A stretch of 64,000 nucleotides of DNA from Pseudonocardia autotrophica (GTDB lineage: Bacteria > Actinomycetota > Actinomycetes > Mycobacteriales > Pseudonocardiaceae). Location of the stretch: positions 7,130,001 through 7,194,000 of the forward strand of contig NZ_AP018920.1 in NCBI RefSeq assembly GCF_003945385.1. Direction: 5' to 3'. Made by a program: the position numbers and the translations under genes. The notes beneath the pieces are model-generated. The model saw only the letters and a program-made list of their open reading frames with translations. It was not told where the DNA came from and ran no database searches. Shown one piece after another: positions 16,421 to 23,875 of this stretch; position 1 is the stretch's first letter; each line of letters opens with the position of its first letter.

Positions 16421-18223
16421 CTACCAGGTGAGGGCGATCCCCGGATCCGCCAGTAGGGCGCCCACGTCGGCGAGGAACCGGGAGCCCTCGGCACCATCGA
16501 CCACCCGATGGTCGAACGACAGCGCGAGCCGGCAGACCGTGCGCACGGCCAGCTCCCCGTCGACCACCCACGGCGCCTGTTTGATCGACCCGACCGCCAG
16601 GATCGCGGACTCGCCGGGGTTCAGGATCGGGGTGCCGGTGTCGACGCCGAGCGCACCGACGTTGGTGATCGTGAACGTGCCGCCGACCAGGTCGGCGGGT
16701 GCCGTCCGGCCGGCGCGAGCCGTCTCGGTGAGCTCGCTCAGCGCCTCCGCCATCGGCCGCAGCGCGAGCCGGTCGGCGTCGCGGATCTTCGGCACCAGCA
16801 GGCCGCGCGGGGTCGCGGCGGCGATCCCGAGCTGCACCCGCTCGTAGTAGACGATCTCGCCGGCCCGCTCGTCCCAGGCGGCGTTCACCGCGGGCGTGCG
16901 GGCGGCCGCCAGGCAGGCCGCCTTCGCGACGAACGCCAGCGGGGTCAGTTTCACCCCGGCGAACTCGCGCGACGCGCGCAACCGCTCGCGCAGCGCCATC
17001 ATCTCGGTGGCGTCGACGCTGAGGAACTCGGTGACGTGCGGTGCGGTGAAGGCGCTGGCCACCATCGCGGCGGCGGTGGCCTTGCGGACGCCCCGGATCG
17101 GCTCGCGCCGGTCGCCGGAGCCGGCCGGGGCCGGGGTGGTGCCCGGGCCGGCATCGGCCGCCGGTCCCGCTGCGGCAGCCGGAGCACCCGCGGCACCGCC
17201 GGTGGCAGCCGGAACGCCCGTGGTGGCAGCGGAAGCACCCGCGGTAGCGGCGGTGGCAGCCCGAACACCCGCGGCAGCACCGGTGGAACCGGAAACACCC
17301 GCCGGGCGCGCCGCACCGGCACCACCCGCCGCACCGACGGTCCCCACAGCACCGGCAGCAGCCGCGGCAGCCGACCCGGCATCCGCAGCCGCCGGACCGG
17401 GACCCTGCGCCGGAGCGCCGGAAACCGATCCGGGCGATCCGTTCGCGGTCGCGTGCACGTCGTCGCGGGTGATGCGGCCGTGCGGCCCGGTACCGGTCAC
17501 CGTGCGCAGGTCCACCCCCAGTTCCCGGGCGACCAACCGGACCGGCGGGGGTGCGAGCGGCACCTGCGCCGCGGCCGGACCGGTCGCCCCGGTAGCCGCA
17601 CCGGGCTCGGGATCCCCGGACGGTGCCGCACCGGGCACCTCCGCCCGGTGCTCCGCGGCCTCGCCGGGCCCCACCGCGGCGGCGGCCACCCCGGCCGGGA
17701 CGTCCTGCTGTGCCGAGGCGGGCTCCGCCGGAACCGGCTGTGCCGGAACGGGCTGTGCCGAAGCGGGCTGTGCCGGAACGGACTGCGGCGGAGCAGGCTC
17801 CGCCGGAACCGGCTGCGCCGGCTCCCCGGCGGGCGCACCGGCCCCGCGCCGCGGACGCCGCCGCACCGAACCCTGCCGCGGGCCGTAGCCGACCAGTGTG
17901 GCGATCCGGCCGTCCTTGCCCGCCTCGCCGATCTTCGCGCCGGCCTCCTCGGCCGGGGACCCGGCCGAGGACCGGTCCGAGCCGGGGGTGTCGATGGCGA
18001 TGATCGGGCTCCCGACCTCGATCGTCGCGCCCGGCTCGGCCAGCAGCTCGCCGACCGTGCCCGCCCACGGCGACGGCAGCTCCACGGCCGCCTTCGCCGT
18101 CTCGATCTCGACGATCACGTCGTTGACCTCGATCGTGTCGCCCGGCGCGACCCGCCAGGCGACGATCTCGGCCTCGGTCAGTCCCTCGCCCACGTCGGGC
18201 AGGTTGAACAGCTCACGCGTCAT
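16421..18223 (-). CDS. bkdC: 2-oxoacid dehydrogenase E2 (dihydrolipoyl acyltransferase)
   Basis: A 600-residue E2 chain. The lipoyl domain carries the target lysine in EIETAKAAVEL (K44); a peripheral-subunit-binding domain lies at about 229-265 (LVARELGVDLRTVTGTGPHG); the catalytic domain ends with SFDHRVVDGAEG, where H572 is the acyltransferase histidine. Two very long Ala/Pro-rich flexible linkers (about 95-225 and 268-370) are built from degenerate repeats (PAQPVPAEPAS; AATAGA), making the protein much longer than the usual 390-430 residues. It transfers acyl groups from E1 to CoA. It is third in an operon after E1-alpha and E1-beta, 9 bp after the latter, and is more likely branched-chain than pyruvate type. 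Confidence 0.93.
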   Translation of the reverse strand: MTRELFNLPDVGEGLTEAEIVAWRVAPGDTIEVNDVIVEIETAKAAVELPSPWAGTVGELLAEPGATIEVGSPIIAIDTPGSDRSSAGSPAEEAGAKIGEAGKDGRIATLVGYGPRQGSVRRRPRRGAGAPAGEPAQPVPAEPAPPQSVPAQPASAQPVPAQPVPAEPASAQQDVPAGVAAAAVGPGEAAEHRAEVPGAAPSGDPEPGAATGATGPAAAQVPLAPPPVRLVARELGVDLRTVTGTGPHGRITRDDVHATANGSPGSVSGAPAQGPGPAAADAGSAAAAAAGAVGTVGAAGGAGAARPAGVSGSTGAAAGVRAATAATAGASAATTGVPAATGGAAGAPAAAAGPAADAGPGTTPAPAGSGDRREPIRGVRKATAAAMVASAFTAPHVTEFLSVDATEMMALRERLRASREFAGVKLTPLAFVAKAACLAAARTPAVNAAWDERAGEIVYYERVQLGIAAATPRGLLVPKIRDADRLALRPMAEALSELTETARAGRTAPADLVGGTFTITNVGALGVDTGTPILNPGESAILAVGSIKQAPWVVDGELAVRTVCRLALSFDHRVVDGAEGSRFLADVGALLADPGIALTW

Positions 18224-18232
18224 CGGGGTCCC

Positions 18233-19210
18233 TCACCAGGCCAGCGAACGGTCGACGGCATCCAGAACCCGGTCCAGGTCGGGGAGGTAGTCGTCCTCCA
18301 GCCGGGACGGTGGGTACGGGGTGTCGAAGCCCGTCACCCGCAGCACCGGTGCCTCGAGCGAGAAGAAGCACTCCTGCTGGATCCGGGCCGCGACCTCCGA
18401 GGTGATCGACGACTCGGACGGCGCCTCGGACACCACGACCAGCCGGCCGGTACGGCGCACCGACTCCGCCACCGGTCCCAGATCCAGCGGGGAGAGCGTG
18501 CGCAGGTCGATCACCTCGAGATCCTGGCCGTCCTCGGCGGCCGCGGTCGCGGCCTCCAGGCAGGTCTTCACCATCGGGCCGTAGGTGGCGATGGTGAGGG
18601 TCGAACCGGGGCGGACGACCCGCGCCGAGTGCAGCGGCGGGGCGGCACCGAGATCGGGATCGACCGTGCCCTTCTCCCAGTAGCGGCGCTTCGGCTCGAA
18701 GAAGATCACCGGGTCGTCGCAGGCGATCGCCTGCTGGATCATCCAGTGCGCATCGGCCGGCGTCGCGCACGCGACCACCTTCAGACCCGCGACGTGCGCG
18801 AACAGCGACTCCGGCGACTCCGAGTGGTGCTCGACCGCCCCGATCCCGCCGCCGAACGGGATCCGGACGACGACCGGCACCGGCACCGCCCCCTGTGTCC
18901 GGTACCGCAGCTTCGCCAGCTGGGAGACGATCTGGTCGAAGCCGGGGAAGACGAACCCGTCGAACTGGATCTCGCAGACCGGCCGGAAGCCGCGCACGGC
19001 GAGCCCGATCGCGGCGCCGATGATGCCGGACTCGGACAGCGGCGTGTCCAGCACGCGCTGCTCGCCGAAGTCCTTCTGCAGTCCGTCGGTGATCCGGAAG
19101 ACGCCGCCGAGCCTGCCGACGTCCTCACCCATGATCAGGACCTTGGGGTCGCGCTCCATCGCGGCGCGCAGCCCGTCGTTGAGGGCCTTGGCCATCGTGG
19201 TGGTGCTCAT
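18233..19210 (-). CDS. bkdB: 2-oxoacid dehydrogenase E1 beta subunit
   Basis: A 325-residue transketolase-like beta subunit with MGEDVGRLGGVFRITDGL at about residues 27-44, the IIGAAIGLAVRG segment and the C-terminal transketolase domain (LEVIDLRTLSPLDLG). It pairs with the alpha subunit to decarboxylate 2-oxoacids with thiamine diphosphate and load the lipoyl arm of E2. The start ATG overlaps the alpha-subunit stop by 4 bp, indicating translational coupling. Homologous to mycobacterial BkdB. Confidence 0.94.
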   Translation of the reverse strand: MSTTTMAKALNDGLRAAMERDPKVLIMGEDVGRLGGVFRITDGLQKDFGEQRVLDTPLSESGIIGAAIGLAVRGFRPVCEIQFDGFVFPGFDQIVSQLAKLRYRTQGAVPVPVVVRIPFGGGIGAVEHHSESPESLFAHVAGLKVVACATPADAHWMIQQAIACDDPVIFFEPKRRYWEKGTVDPDLGAAPPLHSARVVRPGSTLTIATYGPMVKTCLEAATAAAEDGQDLEVIDLRTLSPLDLGPVAESVRRTGRLVVVSEAPSESSITSEVAARIQQECFFSLEAPVLRVTGFDTPYPPSRLEDDYLPDLDRVLDAVDRSLAW

Positions 19211-20400
19211 GCCTGCTCCTCCTCACCGGCGAAGGAGGCGTGATAGGCGAGGTACTCCGCGCGCTGCGCGTCGACCTGCGGCGACGCGTCCGCGTAGACC
19301 TCGGAGAACATCCGCTCCGGGCCCGGCTGGGGCATCGCCCGGCAGAACGCGCGGAGCCGCTCGCCCAGCTCGTTCGCCTCGGCGTCGACGGCCTCGAAGA
19401 ACTCCTGCTCGACGCCGTGCCGCCGGGCCAGGTGCACCCGGACCCGCTCGATCGGGTCCTTCAGCTTCCACAACTCGACCTCGTCGGCCAGCCGGTAGCG
19501 GGTCGCGTCGTCGGAGGTGGTGTGCGAGTCCATCCGGTAGGTGAAGGCCTCGATCAGCACCGGCCCGTTGCCGGTCCGGCACTCGTCGAGCGCCCAGCGG
19601 GTGACGGCGAGGCAGGCGAGGACGTCGTTGCCGTCCACCCGGACACCGGGGAACCCGTAGCCGCGGGCGCGCTGGTAGAGCGGCACCCGGGTCTGGCGCT
19701 CCAGCGGGACCGAGATCGCCCACTGGTTGTTCTGGCAGAAGAAGACCAGCGGGGCGTCGTAGGCGGCGGCCCAGACGAAGCCCTCGTGCACGTCGCCCTG
19801 GCTGGTGGCGCCGTCGCCGAAGTAGCAGATCGTGGCCTCACCGGTCTCCCGGTCACCGACCTTCGACTCGAACCGCTGACCCATCGCGTAGCCGGCCGCG
19901 TTGAGGCACTGGTTGCCGATCACGATCGTGTACGGGTGGAAGCGGCGGGCCGCGAAGTCCCAGCTGCCGTGGTCGGTGCCGCGGAAGATCCCGAGCAGCT
20001 CGGTCGGATCGACCCCGCGGGTCCAGGCGACGCCGTGCTCGCGGTAGCTCGGGAAGCACATGTCGGACGGGCGCAGCGCCCGGCCGGAGCCGACCTGCGC
20101 GGCCTCCTGGCCGAGCAGCGGCACCCAGATGCCGAGCTCGCCGTGGCGCTGCAGCGAGTTTCCCTCGCGGTCGGCCCGCCGGACCAGCACGAGATCCCGG
20201 TACAGCGACTTGAGGTCGTCGAGCGTGACGTCGGCGGTGTAGCGGTCGAAGTGCTCGTGGTGCACCCGCTCGCCCTCGGGCGTCAGCAGCTGGACGAGCT
20301 CGACCCCGCCTTCGTCGACCCCCTTCAATCCGGCGACGACCTGGTCGCGGCTGGGCCGCGACCGCGGATCCCCCGGTACCCACGCCTGCGGTTCCTCCAC
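19207..20400 (-). CDS. bkdA: 2-oxoacid dehydrogenase E1 alpha subunit
   Basis: A 397-residue protein with the ThDP motif GDG...NN (YFGDGATSQGDVHEGF at about 192-207 and CQNNQWAISV about 25 residues on) and the E1-alpha phosphorylation-loop equivalent YRMDSHTTSDDATRYR. The GTG at 20400 was chosen because a near-perfect GAGGAGGT lies 5 nt upstream, although the frame stays open further. With bkdB and bkdC it forms the decarboxylating part of the complex, feeding branched-chain acyl-CoA to fatty-acid synthesis or catabolism. The E3 subunit is not in the window. First gene of the operon. Confidence 0.94.
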   Translation of the reverse strand: MEEPQAWVPGDPRSRPSRDQVVAGLKGVDEGGVELVQLLTPEGERVHHEHFDRYTADVTLDDLKSLYRDLVLVRRADREGNSLQRHGELGIWVPLLGQEAAQVGSGRALRPSDMCFPSYREHGVAWTRGVDPTELLGIFRGTDHGSWDFAARRFHPYTIVIGNQCLNAAGYAMGQRFESKVGDRETGEATICYFGDGATSQGDVHEGFVWAAAYDAPLVFFCQNNQWAISVPLERQTRVPLYQRARGYGFPGVRVDGNDVLACLAVTRWALDECRTGNGPVLIEAFTYRMDSHTTSDDATRYRLADEVELWKLKDPIERVRVHLARRHGVEQEFFEAVDAEANELGERLRAFCRAMPQPGPERMFSEVYADASPQVDAQRAEYLAYHASFAGEEEQA

Positions 20401-20569
20401 GGCGTACCTCCTCGGTCTCGCCGGGCCGGGGTGGCCGGCCGGCGGTGTCGGCACCGTGACCCGCACGGGTGGGCGGATCACGGACGCTCGGGCGTCGTCC
20501 CCGATCCTGGCACGGGACCGGGCGCCGGGACAGCTCGTGCGGTGCGACCCACCAGGAGTCCACATGCGA

Positions 20570-20600
20570 CGGCCCCGGCACCGTGCGGGTGTCGGGGCCG
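20570..20600 (-). terminator. hairpin after the antitoxin-like gene
   Basis: CGGCCCCGGCACC and GGTGTCGGGGCCG form a 13-bp stem (one G-T wobble) with a 5-nt loop, 22 bp beyond the stop at 20622 and upstream of bkdA. Confidence 0.7.
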
Positions 20601-20621
20601 GTCGCGGGCGATCTCGGCCGC

Positions 20622-20957
20622 CTACTGGTTGCCGGGGTTCGGCGGCGGGAAGGCCGGCGGCTGCCCGGGGCCACCCGGCTGCTGCCCGTCACCCGGCCCG
20701 GGCTGCCGCGGACCCGGTGCCGGCGGCGTGGTGCCGGGGGCCCCGTAGCCGTAACCGGGCTGCGGGATACCGGCTGCGTCCTTCGCCTTGCGGGCGACAC
20801 CGGCGATCTGGTTGGTGTACTTGCCGCCGGTCTGCTTGTCGACGAACTGGACGGCCGAGTCCAGGGCCTTCCCGGCCTTGTCCGGGTTGGAGCGGGCGTA
20901 GCGGCGGGCGGCCTCGGCCGCACCGGCCAGGACGACGAGTCGTCGGAACAGGGACAT
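20622..20957 (-). CDS. MT0933/Rv0909-like antitoxin-family protein
   Basis: A 111-residue protein. The helical N-terminal half ends in the signature FVDKQTGGKYTNQI, followed by AGVARKAKDAAG, as in the MT0933-like antitoxin family (PF14013); in M. tuberculosis Rv0909 is the antitoxin of toxin Rv0910. The second half is a Pro/Gly/Gln-rich tail that the family does not need. No SRPBCC-type toxin gene is adjacent, so an actual toxin-antitoxin role is unproven; many family members appear as solitary stress-associated proteins. The ATG follows GGAGGT; the promoter is about 60 bp upstream and a terminator follows. Confidence 0.72.
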   Translation of the reverse strand: MSLFRRLVVLAGAAEAARRYARSNPDKAGKALDSAVQFVDKQTGGKYTNQIAGVARKAKDAAGIPQPGYGYGAPGTTPPAPGPRQPGPGDGQQPGGPGQPPAFPPPNPGNQ

Positions 20958-21014
20958 CGTGAAGGACCTCCGTGACGGACGCGGCAGCTCGGCGTGCCGC
21001 GGGCTGTCGAGCCC

Positions 21015-21020
21015 ACGGTA
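21015..21020 (-). promoter_or_regulatory. -10 box of the antitoxin-like gene
   Basis: TACCGT on the minus strand, giving a leader of about 50 nt that contains the GGAGGT ribosome site. Confidence 0.35.
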
Positions 21021-21057
21021 GGGGAACGCGGCTCGGCGGGCAGGAAGTTCCCGCTCG

Positions 21058-21651
21058 TCAGCTCCGCGGAGTGCGTCCCATCAGGAAGAACTCCGGGTTC
21101 GGGCGCAGCGCGGTGAGGTGCGCGAGCCGGTTCGACATCGAGAACAGCGCGGTGATGGCGCCGACGTCCCAGATCTCGTCGTCGGTCAGACCGGCGTCGC
21201 GGGCGGCGTCGAGATCGGCCTCGTCGAGCGACTCGGACTGCCGGGCGACGAGCAGTGCCAGGTCGACGATCGCCCGCTCGCGGACCGACAGCTCCACCGC
21301 GTACGGGTTGGTCGCGACCCGATCGGCGATCTCCGGGTCGCGGTACCGGATCCGCAGGATCGCCCCGTGCGCGACCACGCAGTACGTGCAGTTGTTCGCC
21401 CCCGAGGTGGCCACGACGACGAGCTCGCGCTCGGCCTTCGACAGTCCGCCCGCGTCGGCGGCCGGCTCCATCAGCGCGTCGTGGTAGTCCAGGAACGCGC
21501 GCAGCTCGGCGGGCCGCTTCCCGAGTGCCCGGAACACGTTCGGGACGAACCCGGACTTCTCGGCGATCGCGCCGATGCGCTCGGCCAGATCCGGCGGAAG
21601 ACCCTCGGGATCGACGTGCCCGAACCGGCTGACCTCGTGCTGCTGTGCCAT
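21058..21651 (-). CDS. AhpD/carboxymuconolactone-decarboxylase-family peroxidase-related enzyme
   Basis: A 197-residue protein with the AhpD-type redox motif C-T-Y-C (NNCTYCVVAHGA, about residues 92-103) in the conserved helix pair, and the peroxidase-related (uncharacterised AhpD-like) spacing. AhpD proteins reduce AhpC or other peroxidatic partners through this dithiol. No ahpC is nearby. The ATG at 21651 lies 8 nt after TATCGT with no ribosome site, so the mRNA is probably leaderless despite the response-regulator gene ending only 29 bp upstream. Confidence 0.88.
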   Translation of the reverse strand: MAQQHEVSRFGHVDPEGLPPDLAERIGAIAEKSGFVPNVFRALGKRPAELRAFLDYHDALMEPAADAGGLSKAERELVVVATSGANNCTYCVVAHGAILRIRYRDPEIADRVATNPYAVELSVRERAIVDLALLVARQSESLDEADLDAARDAGLTDDEIWDVGAITALFSMSNRLAHLTALRPNPEFFLMGRTPRS

Positions 21652-21659
21652 GGACGGCG

Positions 21660-21665
21660 ACGATA
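21660..21665 (-). promoter_or_regulatory. -10 box of the AhpD-like gene
   Basis: TATCGT, 8 nt before the ATG at 21651 on the minus strand; leaderless pattern. The -35 would lie within the end of the response-regulator gene. Confidence 0.4.
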
Positions 21666-21680
21666 CCCGGCGCGGAACGC

Positions 21681-22337
21681 TCAGCCGGGCGACGCGACGC
21701 CGGTGCGGTAGGCCCACACCACGGTCTGCAGCCGGTCCCGGGCGCCGATCTTCGTCATGGCCCGGCCGAGGTGCGACTTCACCGTGCTCGTCTCGACGAC
21801 GAGCTCGGCTGCGATCTCGGCGTTCGACAGCCCACCGGCCAGCAGCCGGACGATCTCGGTCTCGCGCGGGGTCAGATCCGCCGCCGGTCCGGCGGCCGGC
21901 TCCGCGGCCGGACGCCGCCGGGCGAACTCGGAGATGACCCGCCGGGTCACGGTGTGGTCGACCAGGCCGTGCCCGGCGGCCAGCCGGCGGACCGCGTGCA
22001 CCAGGTCGTCCGGATCGGTGTCCTTGAGGACGAACCCGCTCGCTCCGGCCTCCAGCGCCCCGAACACGTACTCGTCGAGATCGAAGGTCGTCACCACCAG
22101 TACCGCGGGCACCGGTGGGTCGCCCGCGACGATCTCCCGGGTCGCGATCAGCCCGTTGCCGCCGGGCATCCGGACGTCCATGCACACGACGTCGGGGGAG
22201 AGCCGGCGGGCCAGCCGCACCGCCTCCGCGCCGTCCGCGGCCTCGCCGACGACCTCGATGCCACCGGCCAGCTCCAGGAACATCCGGAACCCGGCCCGCA
22301 CCACCGCCTGGTCGTCGACCAGCAGCACCCTGATCAC
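21681..22337 (-). CDS. NarL/LuxR-type response regulator
   Basis: A 218-residue regulator. The receiver domain has the acidic pair D8-D9, phosphoacceptor D54 (VCMDVRMPG), a conserved T in VVTTFDLDEY and K in FVLKDTDP. The C-terminal LuxR helix-turn-helix (LTPRETEIVRLLAGGLSNAEI...) spans about 150-205. The GTG at 22337 follows GGAGGT at 6 nt. It lies 14 bp downstream of the histidine kinase on the same strand and is its evident partner. Target genes are not visible. Confidence 0.94.
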   Translation of the reverse strand: MIRVLLVDDQAVVRAGFRMFLELAGGIEVVGEAADGAEAVRLARRLSPDVVCMDVRMPGGNGLIATREIVAGDPPVPAVLVVTTFDLDEYVFGALEAGASGFVLKDTDPDDLVHAVRRLAAGHGLVDHTVTRRVISEFARRRPAAEPAAGPAADLTPRETEIVRLLAGGLSNAEIAAELVVETSTVKSHLGRAMTKIGARDRLQTVVWAYRTGVASPG

Positions 22338-22351
22338 GGGGTCACCTCCGG

Positions 22352-23647
22352 TCACGGTGCCGCCTCGGGCTCCACCCGCAGTGCCAGGCACACCCGCCAT
22401 CCTCCCGGTCCGGTCGGTCCGGCCTCGAACCGCGCCCCGACCAGCTGTGCCCGCTCCCGCATGCCGACCAGGCCGAAGCCGCGGCCCTCGCCGGGGCCGG
22501 TGGGCGGCACGTCCGGGGCGTCGTTGACGATCTCGATCCGCAGTTCGTCGGAGACGCGCTCCAGCACGATCCGGACGGCCGCGCCGGGCGCGTGCTCGCG
22601 GGCGTTCGCCAGCGCTTCCTGGACCACCCGGTGACCTGCGACGTCGGCGATCGGCGGCAGCTCCGGGATCTCGCCGCGGCGCTCCACGGTGACCGGGGTG
22701 CCCAGCTCCCGGGTCGTCGCGACCAGCCGGTCCAGGGCGGCCAGGCCGGGCACCGGTGCGTCGTCCTCCGGCGCCTGCCCGGTGCTGCCGGGATCGCGCA
22801 GCGCGCCCACCACCATCCGCAGGTCGCGCAGCGTCTCCCGGCCCTGCTCCCGGACCCGGCCGGCGATCCGCCGCGCCTGCTCGGGATCCCGGTCGACCAG
22901 CCGTTCCACCATGGCCGCCTGCACGACCATCCCGGACAGGTGGTGGGCGGCGACGTCGTGCAGCTCGCGGGCCATCCGGGACCGTTCCCGCCGGACGGCG
23001 TCGTCGGTCCGGGCGCGCTGTGCCCGCTCCGCCTCCGCAGCGCGCGCCCGCAGCAGCGCGACGTAGCCGCGCCGGGCGGCGATGTAGGCACCGATCAGCG
23101 TGGCCGCCCCATAGGTCAGCGCCGCGGAGATCAGCTGGGCGGACGCCGGCACGATCAGCGCACCGACCGACGGGACCGGGAACAGCAGCGCGACGAATCC
23201 GATCGACTCGACCAGCGCGGCCGCCGGTACCAGCCGGGCAGCCCGGCGCGGCGCCAGCAGCACCCCGCAGGTGTACGCCGCGATCAGCGGAGCCGGGCCA
23301 CGCAGGGTCAGGTCGGGAGGTACCGCCGCGAACACCACCACCTGCATGCCCACGACGAGGCCCAGACAGAGCACCGGAGTGGTCCGGCGCAGTGCCAGCA
23401 GCAGGCCCTGCGCGGTGGTGAGCACCAGCAGGGCGGCGAGCCCGGGCGGGTCGAACGCGACGTCCGGATCGACCCCGGTCGCCAACAGCCCGACCACGAG
23501 CGCCATCATCCCGGCCACCAGCACGCCGAGCGCGCAGTCCCGGCGGAACGGCCCGATCAGCCCGGCCGCGGTGAGCAGCGCGTCGAACCGCTCGGGCAGC
23601 CGGCCCCGGCCGGGAACCGGGTCCGGCTCGGCAGCGGGCGGGGACAT
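22352..23647 (-). CDS. HisKA_3-type membrane sensor histidine kinase
   Basis: A 431-residue kinase. About five or six hydrophobic segments span residues 40-195, followed by a coiled linker (LRARAAEAERAQRAR), the H-box RMARELHDVAAHHLSG with H230 as the phosphorylated histidine, and a C-terminal ATPase with N-box (VVQEALANAREHA) and G-box (GRGFGLVGMRER). It is a NarX/DesK-like kinase with no extracellular sensor domain, so it probably senses the membrane. The ATG at 23647 lies 7 nt after GATACT, a likely leaderless start. Confidence 0.93.
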   Translation of the reverse strand: MSPPAAEPDPVPGRGRLPERFDALLTAAGLIGPFRRDCALGVLVAGMMALVVGLLATGVDPDVAFDPPGLAALLVLTTAQGLLLALRRTTPVLCLGLVVGMQVVVFAAVPPDLTLRGPAPLIAAYTCGVLLAPRRAARLVPAAALVESIGFVALLFPVPSVGALIVPASAQLISAALTYGAATLIGAYIAARRGYVALLRARAAEAERAQRARTDDAVRRERSRMARELHDVAAHHLSGMVVQAAMVERLVDRDPEQARRIAGRVREQGRETLRDLRMVVGALRDPGSTGQAPEDDAPVPGLAALDRLVATTRELGTPVTVERRGEIPELPPIADVAGHRVVQEALANAREHAPGAAVRIVLERVSDELRIEIVNDAPDVPPTGPGEGRGFGLVGMRERAQLVGARFEAGPTGPGGWRVCLALRVEPEAAP

Positions 23648-23654
23648 GGTGCCC

Positions 23655-23660
23655 AGTATC
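23655..23660 (-). promoter_or_regulatory. -10 box of the histidine kinase gene
   Basis: GATACT on the minus strand, 7 nt before the ATG at 23647; located between the kinase and the stranded tail of the beta-lactamase-like gene. Confidence 0.35.
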
Positions 23661-23707
23661 GGACACCCGGTGCCCGGCACCCGGCATCGACGCCCGGCGG
23701 CCGGCAC

Positions 23708-23875
23708 TCAGTATCCGATGCTGGAGGACAGCAGCCCGAACGCGATCGCGATCCAGCCCACCCCGGCCAGGCCGAGCAGCAGGCCGACCCGGCCCGCGAC
23801 CGCCCACCGGTCCGCGCCACCGCGCACCGCGGTGACCACGCCCGCCGCCGCGATCAACGTCCCGTTCAGAGCGAT
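23708..23875 (-). pseudogene. stranded C-terminal tail of the beta-lactamase-like gene
   Basis: Directly after the TAG at 23876-23878 the same frame continues for 55 sense codons to a TGA at 23708-23710. It reads IALNGTLIAAAGVV..., contains two good membrane helices (about tail residues 3-17 and 30-50) and keeps high G/C third positions. It is thus the natural end of the upstream gene, separated by one amber codon in a ...LHALQAAQ-stop-IALN context; TGG to TAG (Trp) or CAG to TAG (Gln) would each be a single change. It has no start of its own. Confidence 0.7.

Noticed and set aside
20622..20957. Complete toxin-antitoxin module
   Set aside because: Only the antitoxin-family protein is seen; no toxin gene adjoins it.
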